DNA of 64,000 nt, taken from positions 1 through 64,000 of the forward strand of contig WRIR01000003.1 of the NCBI GenBank assembly GCA_009782605.1, read 5' to 3'. Both the position numbers and the translations under genes were made by a program. Positions 1 through 8,922 of this stretch are shown here, piece after piece. The DNA comes from Eggerthellaceae bacterium (lineage in GTDB: Bacteria > Actinomycetota > Coriobacteriia > Coriobacteriales > Eggerthellaceae). The notes under the pieces were generated by a model. It was not told the DNA's origin, searched no databases, and saw nothing but the letters and a program-made list of their open reading frames with translations. Every line of letters starts with the position of its first letter. The first letter of the stretch is position 1.

Positions 1-1457
1 GGACACAAATAAATGAAGTTCTTTTACGTATTGTGCAAGCTTAAATTTTCTGCTTACTTCATTCTTCCCCGGACACAAGATTTTATTGCGTACTTTGCTC
101 TCAGACACTTGCAATTCATGTTTCACCACAGAGGATAAGAAGCCTCAGGTTTCCGCCCTTGTCCTACTTGGGTTGTGACCTGAAAGTTGGAAGCCACGAG
201 TCTAACTTCGCAACGTCTTTTCTTGGCGAGATTTCGGGTTTTATGTTACTGAAACTTTATTCCACTGGAGTTTCACGTTTTCTGTCCCTTCGTTGCGACT
301 GGTTTGCAGACAATCCAATGCAGTAACACGGCTGGGGGATTTCCGTCGCCGGCAGGACGTTTGAATGCGGGGAATCCCCAGCCTACCCACCACCACTCTC
401 TCTCCCGCCCCTCTTCCTACTCCAGTCAACAACTGTCAAGCTAACACGTGAGTAAAGTAGCAAAGTTAGCAATTCTAGTTGCATGAATAGATTATTATAG
501 CCAAAAAAATGTTGATTTAAGAAACGTGTATCCTATGGCCGACGTACCATATTGCCAGTAAATAACATTTGTAATTTTGAATCACGTTATTATTTTTAAT
601 ATTACTAACTGCATTTGAGTTGTCACTCGGTGGCAGTAGTCCTTAACGCTAGTACAAACAAAACAATTAAGAATAAATGTATATAAACGAAACAACAGAA
701 AAAACACAACACACACAATACAAAACACAGTAAATACAAATCTACATATAACTAAAATACCCACACATACACACACCCACACATCAAGTACAGTGTAGTG
801 TTATGGCATCTAGAACTTCCAATCAGGCGTAGTCGAAACGTTTAGACGCAAGTACATACTGTAAATAGTAACAGCCGAACTTCAAACTGCCAATTTAGCC
901 TATTTTCAAAGAAAAATCCAATTATCCGGATATTCTACATAACTGGATGACTCGCCATCCCAATTAATCCGGATAAGTGTAGTTCTCCTGTATCTACTTC
1001 AACTTTATCAAAATACTGCAATGTGTTTTCGGTAGACTTAAACTGTTTTTTTATATAGACGAATTTCACATTTCAAAGCTTCAAACAAGCAAACAAGCAA
1101 ACAAAGACGTGAGCCAGGACGCGGTATCTCAACCGGCTGTACAGCACTCCATCACGGTGAGCCTGCCTCCATGCTGAAGTCGTCTTTTGATAAGCCCTCT
1201 CACGCCGTTCGCGTTACGACATCATCGTGAGCATGAAAGGAGTTGACAGTGCTCATTCATGTGTCTGCTGTGAATAGAGTCCAGGAAATTAGAAAAGACT
1301 GCGAGAATTTCAGCAAGCGACAGGCAAGTCTCGAATTTCGACTGCTAACAAACACGCTGCCTGCTCTTTATTTCTGGCGTCTGTTTGAAAACTACCAAAG
1401 AAAAAAAAAAAAAACCGCCTTGGGGAGGAAAGGAAAGAAACGCTCTACCACAAAAAA
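1..1457. other. AT-rich non-bacterial-looking segment (probable chimera)
   Basis: No convincing protein gene or bacterial promoter-gene arrangement is visible. The stretch is AT-rich and differs sharply from the ~65% GC sequence after 1500. It holds CA/TA-rich microsatellite-like DNA around 700-785, an AAACAAGC tandem near 1083-1103 and an A-run near 1399-1413. Around 955-995 a sequence containing ATCCGGATAA and, in reverse complement, AGGAGAACTACACTTATCC resembles the ends of pogo/Tigger-type transposons, which would fit animal DNA; that resemblance is by eye only. I infer contaminating eukaryotic host DNA joined by misassembly. Confidence 0.7.
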
Positions 1458-1498
1458 CCCCCCCCCCCCCCCGGGGGGGGGGGGGGGGGGGGGGGGGG
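1458..1498. repeat. C15-G26 homopolymer junction
   Basis: Fifteen C (1458-1472) are followed directly by twenty-six G (1473-1498). It separates AT-rich, gene-free sequence from GC-rich coding sequence. A perfect C-run/G-run abutment exactly at a composition change is typical of a sequencing or assembly artefact rather than of a biological element. Confidence 0.85.
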
Positions 1499-1499
1499 C

Positions 1500-2435
1500 T
1501 CAAGGCTGCGACGAGCGCTCGGCCATCATGGCGTGGGCTTCCTTGAGCGTGAGGTCGATGAAGACGGGGAGCATCTTATGGCTGCTCTGTGCCTTGTGGA
1601 TGAGGTAGATGGGAAACACAAGGGCCTCCGGGGCGACCGGCACCGCCACGATGTTCTCGGGGAAGCGGAAGGTCTCGTACAGGGGCGCCTCGATGAAGAG
1701 GATGTCGTCCTCGATGACGATGTTGGCGAAGTCGTTGATCCCCTCGAAGTAGATGGGCCGGATGCTCGGCGGGGGGACCAGGGCGCCGAGCCGCGGCTCG
1801 ATTATCTGCCTGCCTGTCAGGGCGTATGACCCGAGCGGCACGATGATGGTCTCGGACGAGAAGTCGTCCAGGTAGAGGCATTCGCGGCCTGCCAGGCGGT
1901 GGTTCTTCTGTATGAGCGCCACGACGGAGTTGTGGAACAGGAGGTGGGCCTCCATCGTGGGGCCCAGCGGGTAGTCCTCAAGGTTCAGCATGGAGAAGAA
2001 CAGGTCGACGTGGTCTTCCTCAAGCTGCTCGACGAAGGGCAGGTTCTGGTACTCCTTCCGCTTGAGGACCAGGTCGAGCTGCTGCTCGTGGATCTGGTAG
2101 CGCACACGGGAGATAAGCTCGACAACGTCTGCGTTGCGGTTCAGGCCGCCGAAGGCGACAACTGGCGAGCTGCTCCGCTCCGCCTTGGAAAGCATCGCCT
2201 TCGCCCGTTGGAAGTGCTCCATGATAAGGTAGGACTCCTCCAGCAGGGTCTTCCCCTGTTCGGTCAGCTCGACATGGGGCTTCGTCCGCGCGAAGAGGTC
2301 TGCCTGGAACTCCTTTTCCAAAAGGGAGATATGCTTGCTCAAGACGGGCTGGGATATGTGCAGGCGCCGCGCAGCCTCGCTGAAGCTGTTGCAATGAGCC
2401 AGTTCGATAAAGTTCCTAAAGTAGTCGATACGCAT
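1500..2435 (-). CDS. LysR-family transcriptional regulator
   Basis: A 311-residue regulator of normal LysR length. The N-terminal winged helix-turn-helix is clear: SFSEAARRLHISQPVLSKHI at about residues 18-37. The rest matches an effector-binding domain in size. I chose the ATG at 2435 because the family's HTH begins close to the N-terminus there; an upstream in-frame ATG would add 42 untypical residues. It is divergent from the molybdoenzyme operon at 2820, so it is the obvious candidate regulator of it. The stop codon (TGA, 1500-1502) lies only two bases from the homopolymer junction, so the last residues and stop could be affected by the chimera. Confidence 0.88.
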   Translation of the reverse strand: MRIDYFRNFIELAHCNSFSEAARRLHISQPVLSKHISLLEKEFQADLFARTKPHVELTEQGKTLLEESYLIMEHFQRAKAMLSKAERSSSPVVAFGGLNRNADVVELISRVRYQIHEQQLDLVLKRKEYQNLPFVEQLEEDHVDLFFSMLNLEDYPLGPTMEAHLLFHNSVVALIQKNHRLAGRECLYLDDFSSETIIVPLGSYALTGRQIIEPRLGALVPPPSIRPIYFEGINDFANIVIEDDILFIEAPLYETFRFPENIVAVPVAPEALVFPIYLIHKAQSSHKMLPVFIDLTLKEAHAMMAERSSQP

Positions 2436-2819
2436 AAGCTCGTTTCCCCTGACAAGAGAATGCGGAACAGGCCTTCCCCCTCCGCTTTCGGAGGGACGCG
2501 TCGTTTCCTGGCAGGCGTCCCCGACACCCCGAGTCCATGGTACACAGAAGCATGTAGGCACGTTATGGAGATTTTACCATATTCCGCGCTGTTTTTGTCG
2601 GGGCGCAAGTATGCGATATTTCTATAGGGCCATGCAATTTTTCAATGATATGAAGAACCTCCGGGAGCCCGCAGCAGCCAAAAAAGTATTTTACCTATGC
2701 GGAAGGCAGGGTGTATAAGAATCTGTTATAGAGGAAACAAAGGAAGGCGAAAGGACAAGGAGGAAAGGCCCGCACAGCAACAAGGAGTATCGGATGAGGC
2801 GAAAGAGAAGGAGGACTCT
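2436..2819. promoter_or_regulatory. Divergent intergenic region with probable operon promoter
   Basis: This 384-base gap separates the LysR gene from the molybdoenzyme operon and holds no gene that I can support. On the plus strand TTTACC (2690-2695), an 18-base spacer and TATAAG (2714-2719, preceded by TG) form a plausible promoter. The transcript leader of ~100 bases is strikingly purine-rich and ends in AAGGAGG just before the ATG at 2820. The AT-rich block at about 2565-2660 is the likely LysR binding region. Confidence 0.4.
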
Positions 2820-5800
2820 ATGTCAAGCTTAACGATGACAAGGCGAGGCTTGCTCAAGGCTGCGGCGGTTGGAGGCGCAGCCCTGGCGATACAGCCGGCC
2901 CTTACATCCAAGGTGTTCGCCGAAGAAGGCGACGCCCCCCTTCCAGGAGGGGGGGAGGTCAAGCACATACGGAGCCACTGCCGCGCCTGCGGCAAGATGG
3001 AGTGTCCCAACATCGTGACCGTCCGGGACGGGCGGGTCATCGACATCGTCGGCGACGAGACCGGCGTGACCAACCGGGGCAGCCTCTGCTCGAAGGGCAA
3101 GTCGGCACCCCAGGCGCTCTACCACCCCGACCGGGTCAAGTACCCCGTCAAGCGCACCAACCCCAAGGGCGAGGACCCGGGCTGGGTGCGCATCACCTGG
3201 GACGAGGCCATCACAAGCGCGGCGGAAAACATCGCGAAGGTCCAGGAGAAGTACGGCAAGGCCTCCGTCATGACCCTGCACGGGACCAGCCGCATCACCT
3301 CCTACGGCTCGATGATGCTGGGGCTGGTCATCGGCTCCCCTAACACCGGCACGACCGCCGGCCAGGTCTGCAAGGGGCCGCGCGTCCTTTCTGCGGGCAC
3401 GCTCGCTTTCCCCGGCGCCCACTGGGTCAACATGAACGACGGCGTGAAGTGCTTCTTCCAGTGGGGCTCTAACACGGAAGTGTCCAACTACGACAACGCC
3501 TGCCGCGTCACTGTCGACGCCCAGGTGGCGGCCGAGAGCAGCGTCTGCGTCGGCCCGCGCCTCCAGAACCTCGGCAAGGAGGCCGACGTCTGGGTCAACG
3601 TCCGCCCCGGATGCGACGACATGGTCGCGGCGGGCATCCTGAACATCATCGTCAACGAGATGAAGACCTACGACGAGCTCTTCGTCAAGAAGTGGACGAA
3701 CGCGCCCTTCATCTATGTCGAGGACCTTTTCGACGAGCACCCGCAGCCCTATGCGGGCGCGAAGTTCGACCTGAGGGACCCCAACCCCGCAGACATCGAC
3801 TTCGACTTCATGTGGGAGATGGAGTTCACGCTCGGGGCCTACCCGATCGGGATCAAGACCAAGCTGCTCAAGGAGTCCGACCTCGTCGAGGGCGGCGACC
3901 CCAAGAAGTTCATGGTCTATGACTCCGTTTCCAACAAGCTGGTGTACTGGGACTCGGGCGAGTGCCTCTGGGAGGGCGAGACCGAGCCCGTCTACCCCGA
4001 CAGGGACAAGGCGGTATGGGCAGGGGAGTACGGCCGTGCCCTCCTTGCCGAGGATCCCGGCTTCGGCCACATCAACATCGACCCCTCGCTAGAGGTGCCG
4101 GGCGACTTCGAGATAAAGCTGCTCGACGGCAGGACCGTCAAGGGCGTGACCGTCTGGCAGAAGTTCGCCGAGCATGTCGGCGAGTGGACCGAAGAGAAGG
4201 TCACCGAGCTGTGCTGGCTCAAGCCGGGCACGCTGCGCGCGGCGGCCGAGGCCTACGGCAAGGAGACCCGCCAAGGCGGCATCCAGTACAACCTTGCCAT
4301 CGAGCACTCGGCCAACGCCGTGCAGACGGCCAAGCTGATCCTGCTCATATCGACTATCATGGGCAATCTGGACGGCGTGGGCGGCAACCGCGGCGGCGAG
4401 GCGCTGGACAACGTGAACAACACCTGGATACCCTACATCGTCCCCTTCGCGGTGGCCTCGCAGCAGACCTCGAAGCTGCCGCCTTGGGAGATGGAGAAGA
4501 TAGCCGGCTTCGAGAAGTTCCGGATGCTGCCCTATTTCTGGAACTTCGCGGGCGCGGCGATGTTCTACGACCTCTCGACGGCGATGGACCACATCCTCAC
4601 GGGCGACCCCTATCCCATCCGCGCCTGCGTGTCCTGCACGGGCTCGCACTTCCATGCCTCGAACGCAACGAAGAACTGGGAGGCCTACAAGACGCTCGAC
4701 TACTACTGGGCCGCGGAGCTGTGGTTCTCGCCCACGGTCGAGCTGGCAGACATCGTCGTCCCGACCAAGCACTTCCTCGAGCTCGGGGCGATGCGCCTCA
4801 CGCAGGGCGCCGAGTGCGGCTTCGGAGCCCAGGTCCAGTGCGTCGAGCCTTTGGCCGAGGCACGGTGGGACAGCGAGGCCATCGTCAAGATCACCGAGAA
4901 GATGGGCCTGCCCTGGTGGCCGTCGAAGGCAGAAGAGGCGCCGCCGTTCTGGCCGCCCGAGTGGCTGGATACCCAGTGGCCCGACGAGAAGCAGATGCAG
5001 GAGCTGACCGTGCTGCCCTCGAAGCTCGGCTTCGCCTCGCCCGGCCCGACAGGGGAGATACTCCGTGTCGATGGCTGGGACGACTTCGTGGAGCAGTACC
5101 AGACCCACGGGCAGTGGGACCTGCGCGATGTATCCCCGATGGGCTATTACTACCGGCAGATGTGGGGATGGTTCCGCCCCGACCACAAGCTCGGCTATCC
5201 GACCCCGTCGGGCAAGGTGGAGATATATTCGCTCCTCTTCGAGTCCCGCTACCCGGAGAGGGAGAACTACCTCGTCCCCGGCGGAGACCCCCTGCCCAAC
5301 GAGGCGCTTCCCATCGTCCGGGAGCCCATCGAGAGCCCCTATTCCACGCCTGAGCTGCTTGACGAGTACCCCATAGTCCTGACCTCGGGCCGGCGCATCC
5401 CCGTCTACTTCCACAACGAGCACCGCCAGCTCCCCTTCACGCGCGAGCAGGTGCCCGTGCCCACCTTCCAGGTGAACCCGGCCACGGCGGCCAAGTACGG
5501 CTTCAAGCACGGCGACTGGTGCTGGATCGAGTCCAGGCGCGGCAGGGTCAGGATGGTGGCGGACCTCTTCCACGGCATCCGCCCCGACGTTATCGAGTGC
5601 GACCATGCCTGGTGGTTCCCCGAACTGCCCGCGCCCAACCACGGCTGGGACCTGTCCAACGTCAACGTCTTGGTGGACGAGTACAACCAAGACCCGATCT
5701 GCGGCTCCACCTGCCTGCGGGGCTACCTGGTGAAGGTGTACAAGGCGCCGGAGGGCGGCCCGGAGGGCATCATCGACTCGCCGAAGCACCCGAAGCTCAA

Positions 5801-5840
5801 GGAATGGATGCCCGTGTATGAGGGAGAGGAGCAATCATGA
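2820..5840 (+). CDS. Tat-exported molybdopterin oxidoreductase, catalytic subunit
   Basis: A 1006-residue DMSO-reductase-superfamily enzyme. A twin-arginine signal (TRRGLLK at residues 7-13, then a hydrophobic stretch to ~34) predicts export as a folded protein. The [4Fe-4S] motif is C54-x2-C57-x4-C62-x27-C90. Cys184 (GQVCKGP) sits where molybdenum-ligating Cys/Ser residues lie in the family, so Mo ligation by Cys is my inference. The C-terminal third has the expected molybdopterin-dinucleotide-binding domain. The ATG at 2820 follows AAGGAGG; an upstream in-frame ATG lacks this. It overlaps the ferredoxin subunit (ATGA). The substrate cannot be read from sequence: S-/N-oxides are possible, and the length and architecture also fit gut Eggerthella catechol dehydroxylase-like enzymes. 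Confidence 0.9.
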   Translation: MSSLTMTRRGLLKAAAVGGAALAIQPALTSKVFAEEGDAPLPGGGEVKHIRSHCRACGKMECPNIVTVRDGRVIDIVGDETGVTNRGSLCSKGKSAPQALYHPDRVKYPVKRTNPKGEDPGWVRITWDEAITSAAENIAKVQEKYGKASVMTLHGTSRITSYGSMMLGLVIGSPNTGTTAGQVCKGPRVLSAGTLAFPGAHWVNMNDGVKCFFQWGSNTEVSNYDNACRVTVDAQVAAESSVCVGPRLQNLGKEADVWVNVRPGCDDMVAAGILNIIVNEMKTYDELFVKKWTNAPFIYVEDLFDEHPQPYAGAKFDLRDPNPADIDFDFMWEMEFTLGAYPIGIKTKLLKESDLVEGGDPKKFMVYDSVSNKLVYWDSGECLWEGETEPVYPDRDKAVWAGEYGRALLAEDPGFGHINIDPSLEVPGDFEIKLLDGRTVKGVTVWQKFAEHVGEWTEEKVTELCWLKPGTLRAAAEAYGKETRQGGIQYNLAIEHSANAVQTAKLILLISTIMGNLDGVGGNRGGEALDNVNNTWIPYIVPFAVASQQTSKLPPWEMEKIAGFEKFRMLPYFWNFAGAAMFYDLSTAMDHILTGDPYPIRACVSCTGSHFHASNATKNWEAYKTLDYYWAAELWFSPTVELADIVVPTKHFLELGAMRLTQGAECGFGAQVQCVEPLAEARWDSEAIVKITEKMGLPWWPSKAEEAPPFWPPEWLDTQWPDEKQMQELTVLPSKLGFASPGPTGEILRVDGWDDFVEQYQTHGQWDLRDVSPMGYYYRQMWGWFRPDHKLGYPTPSGKVEIYSLLFESRYPERENYLVPGGDPLPNEALPIVREPIESPYSTPELLDEYPIVLTSGRRIPVYFHNEHRQLPFTREQVPVPTFQVNPATAAKYGFKHGDWCWIESRRGRVRMVADLFHGIRPDVIECDHAWWFPELPAPNHGWDLSNVNVLVDEYNQDPICGSTCLRGYLVKVYKAPEGGPEGIIDSPKHPKLKEWMPVYEGEEQS

Positions 5841-6496
5841 CGCAATTCGCGATAGTCACCGACCTCAACCGCTGTGTCGGCTGCCTGACCTGTAGCGTTG
5901 CCTGCAAGTTCGCCAACGACCTCCCCCCGGGCGACTTCTGGCTCAAGGTCTTCCGTATCGGGCCCAACCCCATCAACGAGGGCGACACCTATCCGGAAGT
6001 GGAGATGTACTACAAGCCGGTGGGCTGCCAGCACTGCAGGAAGCCCGAGTGCGTGGCGGTGTGCCCCACGGGCGCCTCCCACAAGCGGGAGGACGGCACC
6101 GTCCAGATAGACAAGCAGCGCTGCATCGGCTGCCAGTTCTGCACCATGGCCTGCCCCTACAACGTGCGCTACCTCAACGAGGTGGAGCGGGTCGTGGAGA
6201 AATGCACGCTTTGCGAGCAGCGGGTCAGCCAAGGCGACCTGCCGGAATGCGTCCGCCAGTGCAACGGCCGCGCGCGTTTCTTCGGCGACCTGGACAAGGG
6301 CCTTGAGTCCTTCATGGGCCCCGGCACGGGCCCCAAGCCCGACACCACCTCGGCGGCGGATCCCAGGGAGCTTGAGCCCCTGCCCATCACCACCTATTCC
6401 GCCCCCTGGTCAGAGGCCGACATACACCACATGACGGATGCTGGCAACGACCCGGCGTCGTGCTTTATTCTCAGAAACAGAAAGTGGAGGGGGTAA
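5837..6496 (+). CDS. Four-cluster ferredoxin subunit of molybdoenzyme (DmsB-like)
   Basis: A 219-residue electron-transfer subunit with four [4Fe-4S] cysteine sets: C13-x2-C-x2-C-x3-C (RCVGCLTCSVAC), a second set beginning CQHCRKPEC, a third CIGCQFCTMAC and a fourth CTLCEQR followed by PECVRQC. This order is the DmsB/NrfC/PsrB pattern. It has no signal peptide, so it would be exported by hitch-hiking with the Tat-tagged catalytic subunit, as known for DmsAB. The start ATG overlaps the previous stop as ATGA, which indicates translational coupling. It passes electrons from the membrane anchor to the molybdenum subunit. Confidence 0.93.
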   Translation: MTQFAIVTDLNRCVGCLTCSVACKFANDLPPGDFWLKVFRIGPNPINEGDTYPEVEMYYKPVGCQHCRKPECVAVCPTGASHKREDGTVQIDKQRCIGCQFCTMACPYNVRYLNEVERVVEKCTLCEQRVSQGDLPECVRQCNGRARFFGDLDKGLESFMGPGTGPKPDTTSAADPRELEPLPITTYSAPWSEADIHHMTDAGNDPASCFILRNRKWRG

Positions 6497-6499
6497 ACC

Positions 6500-7372
6500 A
6501 TGGAAGTACAATGGCCATTAGTCATCTTTACCCTGTTCGTCTGCCTCGGCGCCGGTGTCTTTGCCATGCAGGGCCTGCTGTGCGTGCTGGGCAAGGGCGA
6601 GAAAAGCCAGGTCCCGGCAGTAATTGCCGCTGCGGGCGCAGTGGCGCTCGGCGGCATCGCCTCGTTCTTGCACCTCCAGCACTGGGACCGCGCCTTCAAC
6701 GGCTTCGGGCAGCTCAGCTCGGGCATCACCCAGGAGCTCATAAGCATCGTGGTGCTCTTCATCGTGATGGCGGTCTTCTTCGCAGTCGGGAGGAAGGGCC
6801 TGGCCCCGAAGTGGGCAGGCATCCTGGCGATTGTCGTCAGCATCGCCGTGGTCGCACTGATGACCACGTCCTACCTGATGCCGGCGCGCCCTGTCTGGTC
6901 GACCCCGCTTCTCTACCTCTTCTACTTCGCGCAGGCCTTTGCCGCCGGGGCCGCAGGTGTTTGGCTCTTAAGCTGCATCGGCAAGGACGCGGACTCGGCT
7001 TCGCTGATGGTGAAATGCACGGCCATCGGCGGGATAGCGGTTGTCGCCTCGCTGCTGGCATATGCCGCGTATGTGGGCACGGTCAGCTTCGACGACTTCG
7101 GCAGCTACTGGGACAGCACTGTCCCGACGGCGGCCCTGGTTGACAACGGCAACCTGGTCGGGCAGCTGCTTGCCGGCGGCCTCGCCCTGCCGTTTTGGCT
7201 CGCCGTCCTTGTCGGGGGCGTCGTGCCGGCGGTGCTGGCCTTCCTCAAGTGGAAGGACGGCCACATAAACCTGTCCTTCGCTGCTGTGAGTCTCGTGTGC
7301 ATCCTTGTCGGCGGCATCGCGTTCAGGGCGGTCCTCTACCTGCTGGGCTTCCCGGTCTTCGCGATATTCTAA
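6500..7372 (+). CDS. DmsC-like membrane anchor subunit
   Basis: A 290-residue polytopic membrane protein with about eight hydrophobic segments. The stretch HLQHWDRAFNGFGQLSSGI (residues ~54-72) resembles the conserved HLG..RAFN..... region of DmsC, where menaquinol is thought to be oxidised. It starts three bases after the ferredoxin subunit's stop, with GGAGGGGG upstream. It would anchor the enzyme and deliver quinol electrons. DmsC is preferred over NrfD because of this motif and the size. Confidence 0.85.
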   Translation: MEVQWPLVIFTLFVCLGAGVFAMQGLLCVLGKGEKSQVPAVIAAAGAVALGGIASFLHLQHWDRAFNGFGQLSSGITQELISIVVLFIVMAVFFAVGRKGLAPKWAGILAIVVSIAVVALMTTSYLMPARPVWSTPLLYLFYFAQAFAAGAAGVWLLSCIGKDADSASLMVKCTAIGGIAVVASLLAYAAYVGTVSFDDFGSYWDSTVPTAALVDNGNLVGQLLAGGLALPFWLAVLVGGVVPAVLAFLKWKDGHINLSFAAVSLVCILVGGIAFRAVLYLLGFPVFAIF

Positions 7373-7384
7373 GGCAGTAGCCTC

Positions 7385-7427
7385 GGGGCTCTCGGTGATT
7401 GCCGGGAGCCCCGGGAGCCTCTATACT
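7385..7427 (+). promoter_or_regulatory. Intra-operon stem-loop followed by a promoter-like sequence
   Basis: GGGGCTC (7385-7391) pairs with GAGCCCC (7406-7412), giving a strong hairpin without a U-tract. It overlaps TTGCCG (7399-7404), 17 bases and TATACT (7422-7427), which looks like a good sigma-70-type promoter. This could uncouple the accessory genes (7526 onward) from the structural dmsABC-like genes, or act as an mRNA processing site. Confidence 0.45.
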
Positions 7428-7525
7428 GGCAAAGGCAGGCGATACCGCCGGACAGGCAGGCCTTTTTGCCTGCGCCCGGTTCGGTAGGACTGCCTGCCGA
7501 CACAGACCAATGATGGGGGGTTTCT

Positions 7526-8218
7526 ATGACTGACAACATCGAGCGCCTTGTGGGCGCCATGCCCGGGACGCGCGGCCTCCTTTTCGGCATCATGGAGTTT
7601 TGCCGCGAGGCGAAAGAGCCGGCACAGGTCGACGCCTACGTCACCGAGCAGCTCCAGTTCTACACCTCCGTCCACTCGCCGGTGGAGTTCAGGAGCTTCC
7701 TTGAGAAGGCAGGCGCCCTGGACTTCCTGCCTGCCGAGGCGCCCGAAGACGGCGCCGATGAGCTCGAGGAGGCAGGTACAGACGGCCAAAGGGACTCAGA
7801 CGACGCAACAGGTGGCACAGACGCGGCCGAAGAGAAGGTGTACGCCACCGACTTCCCCGTCGACGAGGACGGCTTCCTCATCCCCGCGCCCGAGCGGGCC
7901 GGGCTTTGGCAGACAAGCGAGCAGGGGAGGGCCTACCTCGCGGGCATCGACTACCAGAAGCGCTTTGACGAGCTGCTTTCGGCCGACCCGCCGCTTTCGG
8001 GGATATACTACCTGATCCTTGAGCTTTGCAGCGACGAGCCGCAAAGCATCGACGAGCTGGATGCCCAGCTTAAGGCCCCGCTCGCGGCTGTGGGCTCCAA
8101 GAAGCACGCCGGCTTCTTCGTCGAGCTCTTGGAAGGCTATGACGCCTTGAAGTGGGAGAAGAAATGGAAGACGACCACGGTGGGCAGGGAACTCCTTGCG
8201 GCAAGGAAAGAAGAATGA
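7526..8218 (+). CDS. Accessory protein of the molybdoenzyme operon, internally duplicated
   Basis: A 230-residue soluble protein of no family that I recognise. It appears to contain two copies of one ~70-residue helical unit. The first is at ~18-68 (GLLFGIMEFCREA ... SFLEKAGALDF). The second is at ~155-208 (GIYYLILELCSDE ... VELLEGYDALKW). A linker rich in Asp/Glu/Gly/Thr (~72-110) separates them. The units look like small winged-helix or helical-bundle domains. Its place between the anchor gene and the TorD chaperone suggests a role in assembly or maturation of the enzyme; that is inference. Stop and TorD start overlap as ATGA. Confidence 0.75.
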   Translation: MTDNIERLVGAMPGTRGLLFGIMEFCREAKEPAQVDAYVTEQLQFYTSVHSPVEFRSFLEKAGALDFLPAEAPEDGADELEEAGTDGQRDSDDATGGTDAAEEKVYATDFPVDEDGFLIPAPERAGLWQTSEQGRAYLAGIDYQKRFDELLSADPPLSGIYYLILELCSDEPQSIDELDAQLKAPLAAVGSKKHAGFFVELLEGYDALKWEKKWKTTTVGRELLAARKEE

Positions 8219-8922
8219 GCAGCTTTGACGACAGGGTCGACCTCCTGTCCGACGACGAGGCAAAGGCCGCCTTCGAGGATGCCCTGAGGGCGCGGGCGGC
8301 CTCCTATGCGATGCTCCAGAGGCTTTTTGCAAAAGAGCTCGATCAGGACTACCTCGACCAGATGACCTCCATGCGCCTCAAGGCCTCGACCGGCAACGAC
8401 AAGGTCGACCGGGCATACCGGCTTCTCAGCTCGTTTCTGGGCTCGCGCTGGGAGCGCACGCTGACGGAGCTGGCCGTCGACTACAGCAAGGTGTTCATCG
8501 GCAGCGGCAAGTCCGCCTACGAGGCGGCCTACCCCTTCGAGTCGGTCTACCTCGGCGAGGAACGCAGGCTCATGCAGGAGCCCCGCGACGAAGTGCTCGC
8601 GGAGTACCGGGCCGCAGGCCTGGCGAAGCTCGACAGCTTCCTGGACTGCGAGGACCACGTCGCCGCGGAGTTCGAGTTCATGCGCGTCCTCGCGCAGCGG
8701 ACGCTTGAGGGCTACCGGGCCGGCGAGGCGGACCGGGCAGTCGAGCTGCTGGAGGTGCAGCGGCGCTTCATCCGCGAGCACCTGGCGCGCTGGCTGCCGA
8801 AGCTGTCGGCCGACATGCAGAAATTCGCACAGAGCGACTTCTACCGCTTCTTGGCCCTGTACAGCGAGGGTTTCTTGGAGACGGACAGCGAGTTCCTCGA
8901 TGACGTCCTCGAAGAGAACTGA
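8215..8922 (+). CDS. TorD/DmsD-family molybdoenzyme chaperone
   Basis: A 235-residue all-helical protein. The segment LTELAVDYSKVFIGSGK followed by YPFESVYLGEERRLMQEP is the family signature region (E.....Y..LF.....P..P..S.Y). TorD-family proteins bind the Tat signal of their cognate molybdoenzyme and hold it until cofactor insertion. The partner here is surely the 2820-5840 protein. The ATG at 8215 overlaps the previous stop; an earlier in-frame ATG would lie inside the preceding gene. Confidence 0.9.
   Translation: MSSFDDRVDLLSDDEAKAAFEDALRARAASYAMLQRLFAKELDQDYLDQMTSMRLKASTGNDKVDRAYRLLSSFLGSRWERTLTELAVDYSKVFIGSGKSAYEAAYPFESVYLGEERRLMQEPRDEVLAEYRAAGLAKLDSFLDCEDHVAAEFEFMRVLAQRTLEGYRAGEADRAVELLEVQRRFIREHLARWLPKLSADMQKFAQSDFYRFLALYSEGFLETDSEFLDDVLEEN

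Noticed and set aside
1473-1498. G-quadruplex regulatory element
   Set aside because: The G-run abuts a C-run at a composition break and is more simply a sequencing artefact.
1243-1608. Open frame running across the homopolymer junction
   Set aside because: It translates poly-C/G into Pro/Gly runs and joins two unrelated sequences; it is an artefact of the chimera.
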